From Bryobacteraceae bacterium (lineage in GTDB: Bacteria > Acidobacteriota > Terriglobia > Bryobacterales > Bryobacteraceae): 6,459 nt of DNA. The position numbers and the translations under genes are program-made. Of the stretch, positions 6,258 to 6,459 are shown piece by piece. Numbering within the stretch: the first letter of the stretch is position 1; each line of letters opens with the position of its first letter. The notes beneath the pieces are model-generated. The model was not told the DNA's origin. It did not search any database and worked only from the letters and a program-made list of their open reading frames with translations. The stretch lies in assembly GCA_019686145.1 (NCBI GenBank), contig JADGHK010000147.1:1-6459 (forward strand), given 5' to 3'.

Positions 6258-6459
6258 GGGCAGACTGGCGCGCGGAGGTTGCGCTGGCGGGGATCGCTCT
6301 TGTCTGGGGGAGTACGTTTGTTCTGGTCAAGAGCGCGCTCGACGATGCGTCGACGCTCCTGTTCCTGGCCGTGCGATTCGGATTCGGGACGCTGGCCCTG
6401 TGGCTGCCGTTTCGCAGGCGCGGTCCTGTCGTCAAGGCTCCGAGCGAATGGATTGCGGG
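6254..6459 (+). CDS. DMT/EamA family permease, N-terminal part, cut by the window end
   Basis: The frame from ATG 6254 is open to the end of the window: 68 full codons plus two bases. It reads M-R-A-D-W, then a hydrophobic segment containing the family-typical WGSTFVLVKSAL (about residues 18-29), then a second segment with LLFLAVRFGFGTLALWLPF (36-54) followed by R-R-R. This is the start of a ten-helix EamA (drug/metabolite transporter superfamily) inner-membrane protein; these usually move amino acids, nucleosides or metabolites, often outward. A full protein would be about 290-300 residues. The ATG overlaps the stop of the M20 gene (ATGA, 6254-6257), with GAGCGG at 6245-6250 as a weak ribosome site, so translational coupling is likely. 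The substrate is unknown. Confidence 0.85.
   Translation, partial: MRADWRAEVALAGIALVWGSTFVLVKSALDDASTLLFLAVRFGFGTLALWLPFRRRGPVVKAPSEWIA

Overview
The window (6459 bases, about 60% GC by eye) reads as a chromosomal stretch of a GC-rich, free-living Gram-negative-type bacterium. All six recognisable genes lie on the + strand. My best guess at the phylum is Acidobacteriota (Solibacter/Bryobacter-like). The reasons are the secreted HExxH protein with a downstream H-H-x-x-G-I-A-K motif, the exported streptogramin-lyase-like propellers, and very short leaders behind GATAAT-type -10 boxes. This is inference from recalled family features, not a database match. No RNA gene, insertion sequence, CRISPR array or phage gene is visible.

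Layout. Bases 1-50 hold only a leader. Bases 51-1073 and 1135-2160 encode two tandem paralogous secreted seven-bladed beta-propellers (Vgb/YncE/NHL-like), separated by 61 bases and probably co-transcribed. A strong GC-rich hairpin at 2191-2210 follows the pair, then a TATAAT box leading to a secreted 217-residue HExxH putative zinc metalloprotease (2265-2918). After a 103-base gap with an extended -10 element comes a 645-residue ABC-F ATPase (3022-4959). Only 38 bases later starts an M20 family metallopeptidase/amidohydrolase (4998-6257). Its stop codon overlaps the start of a DMT/EamA permease (6254 onward) that runs off the window.

How the genes fit together. The propeller pair looks like a duplicated exported module; both copies keep a proline-glycine linker and a cysteine pair but show no obvious lyase active site. 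The metalloprotease has its own promoter and signal peptide, so it also acts outside the cytoplasm, but nothing ties it firmly to the propellers. The ABC-F protein is most likely a ribosome-associated housekeeping factor (YheS/YdiF/Uup-like). The M20 hydrolase and DMT permease are probably translationally coupled and might act as hydrolysis plus efflux or uptake of the product.

I found no clearly new multi-gene system. The points most worth a second look are the propeller duplication, the atypical zinc site of the HExxH protein, and the M20-DMT coupling.
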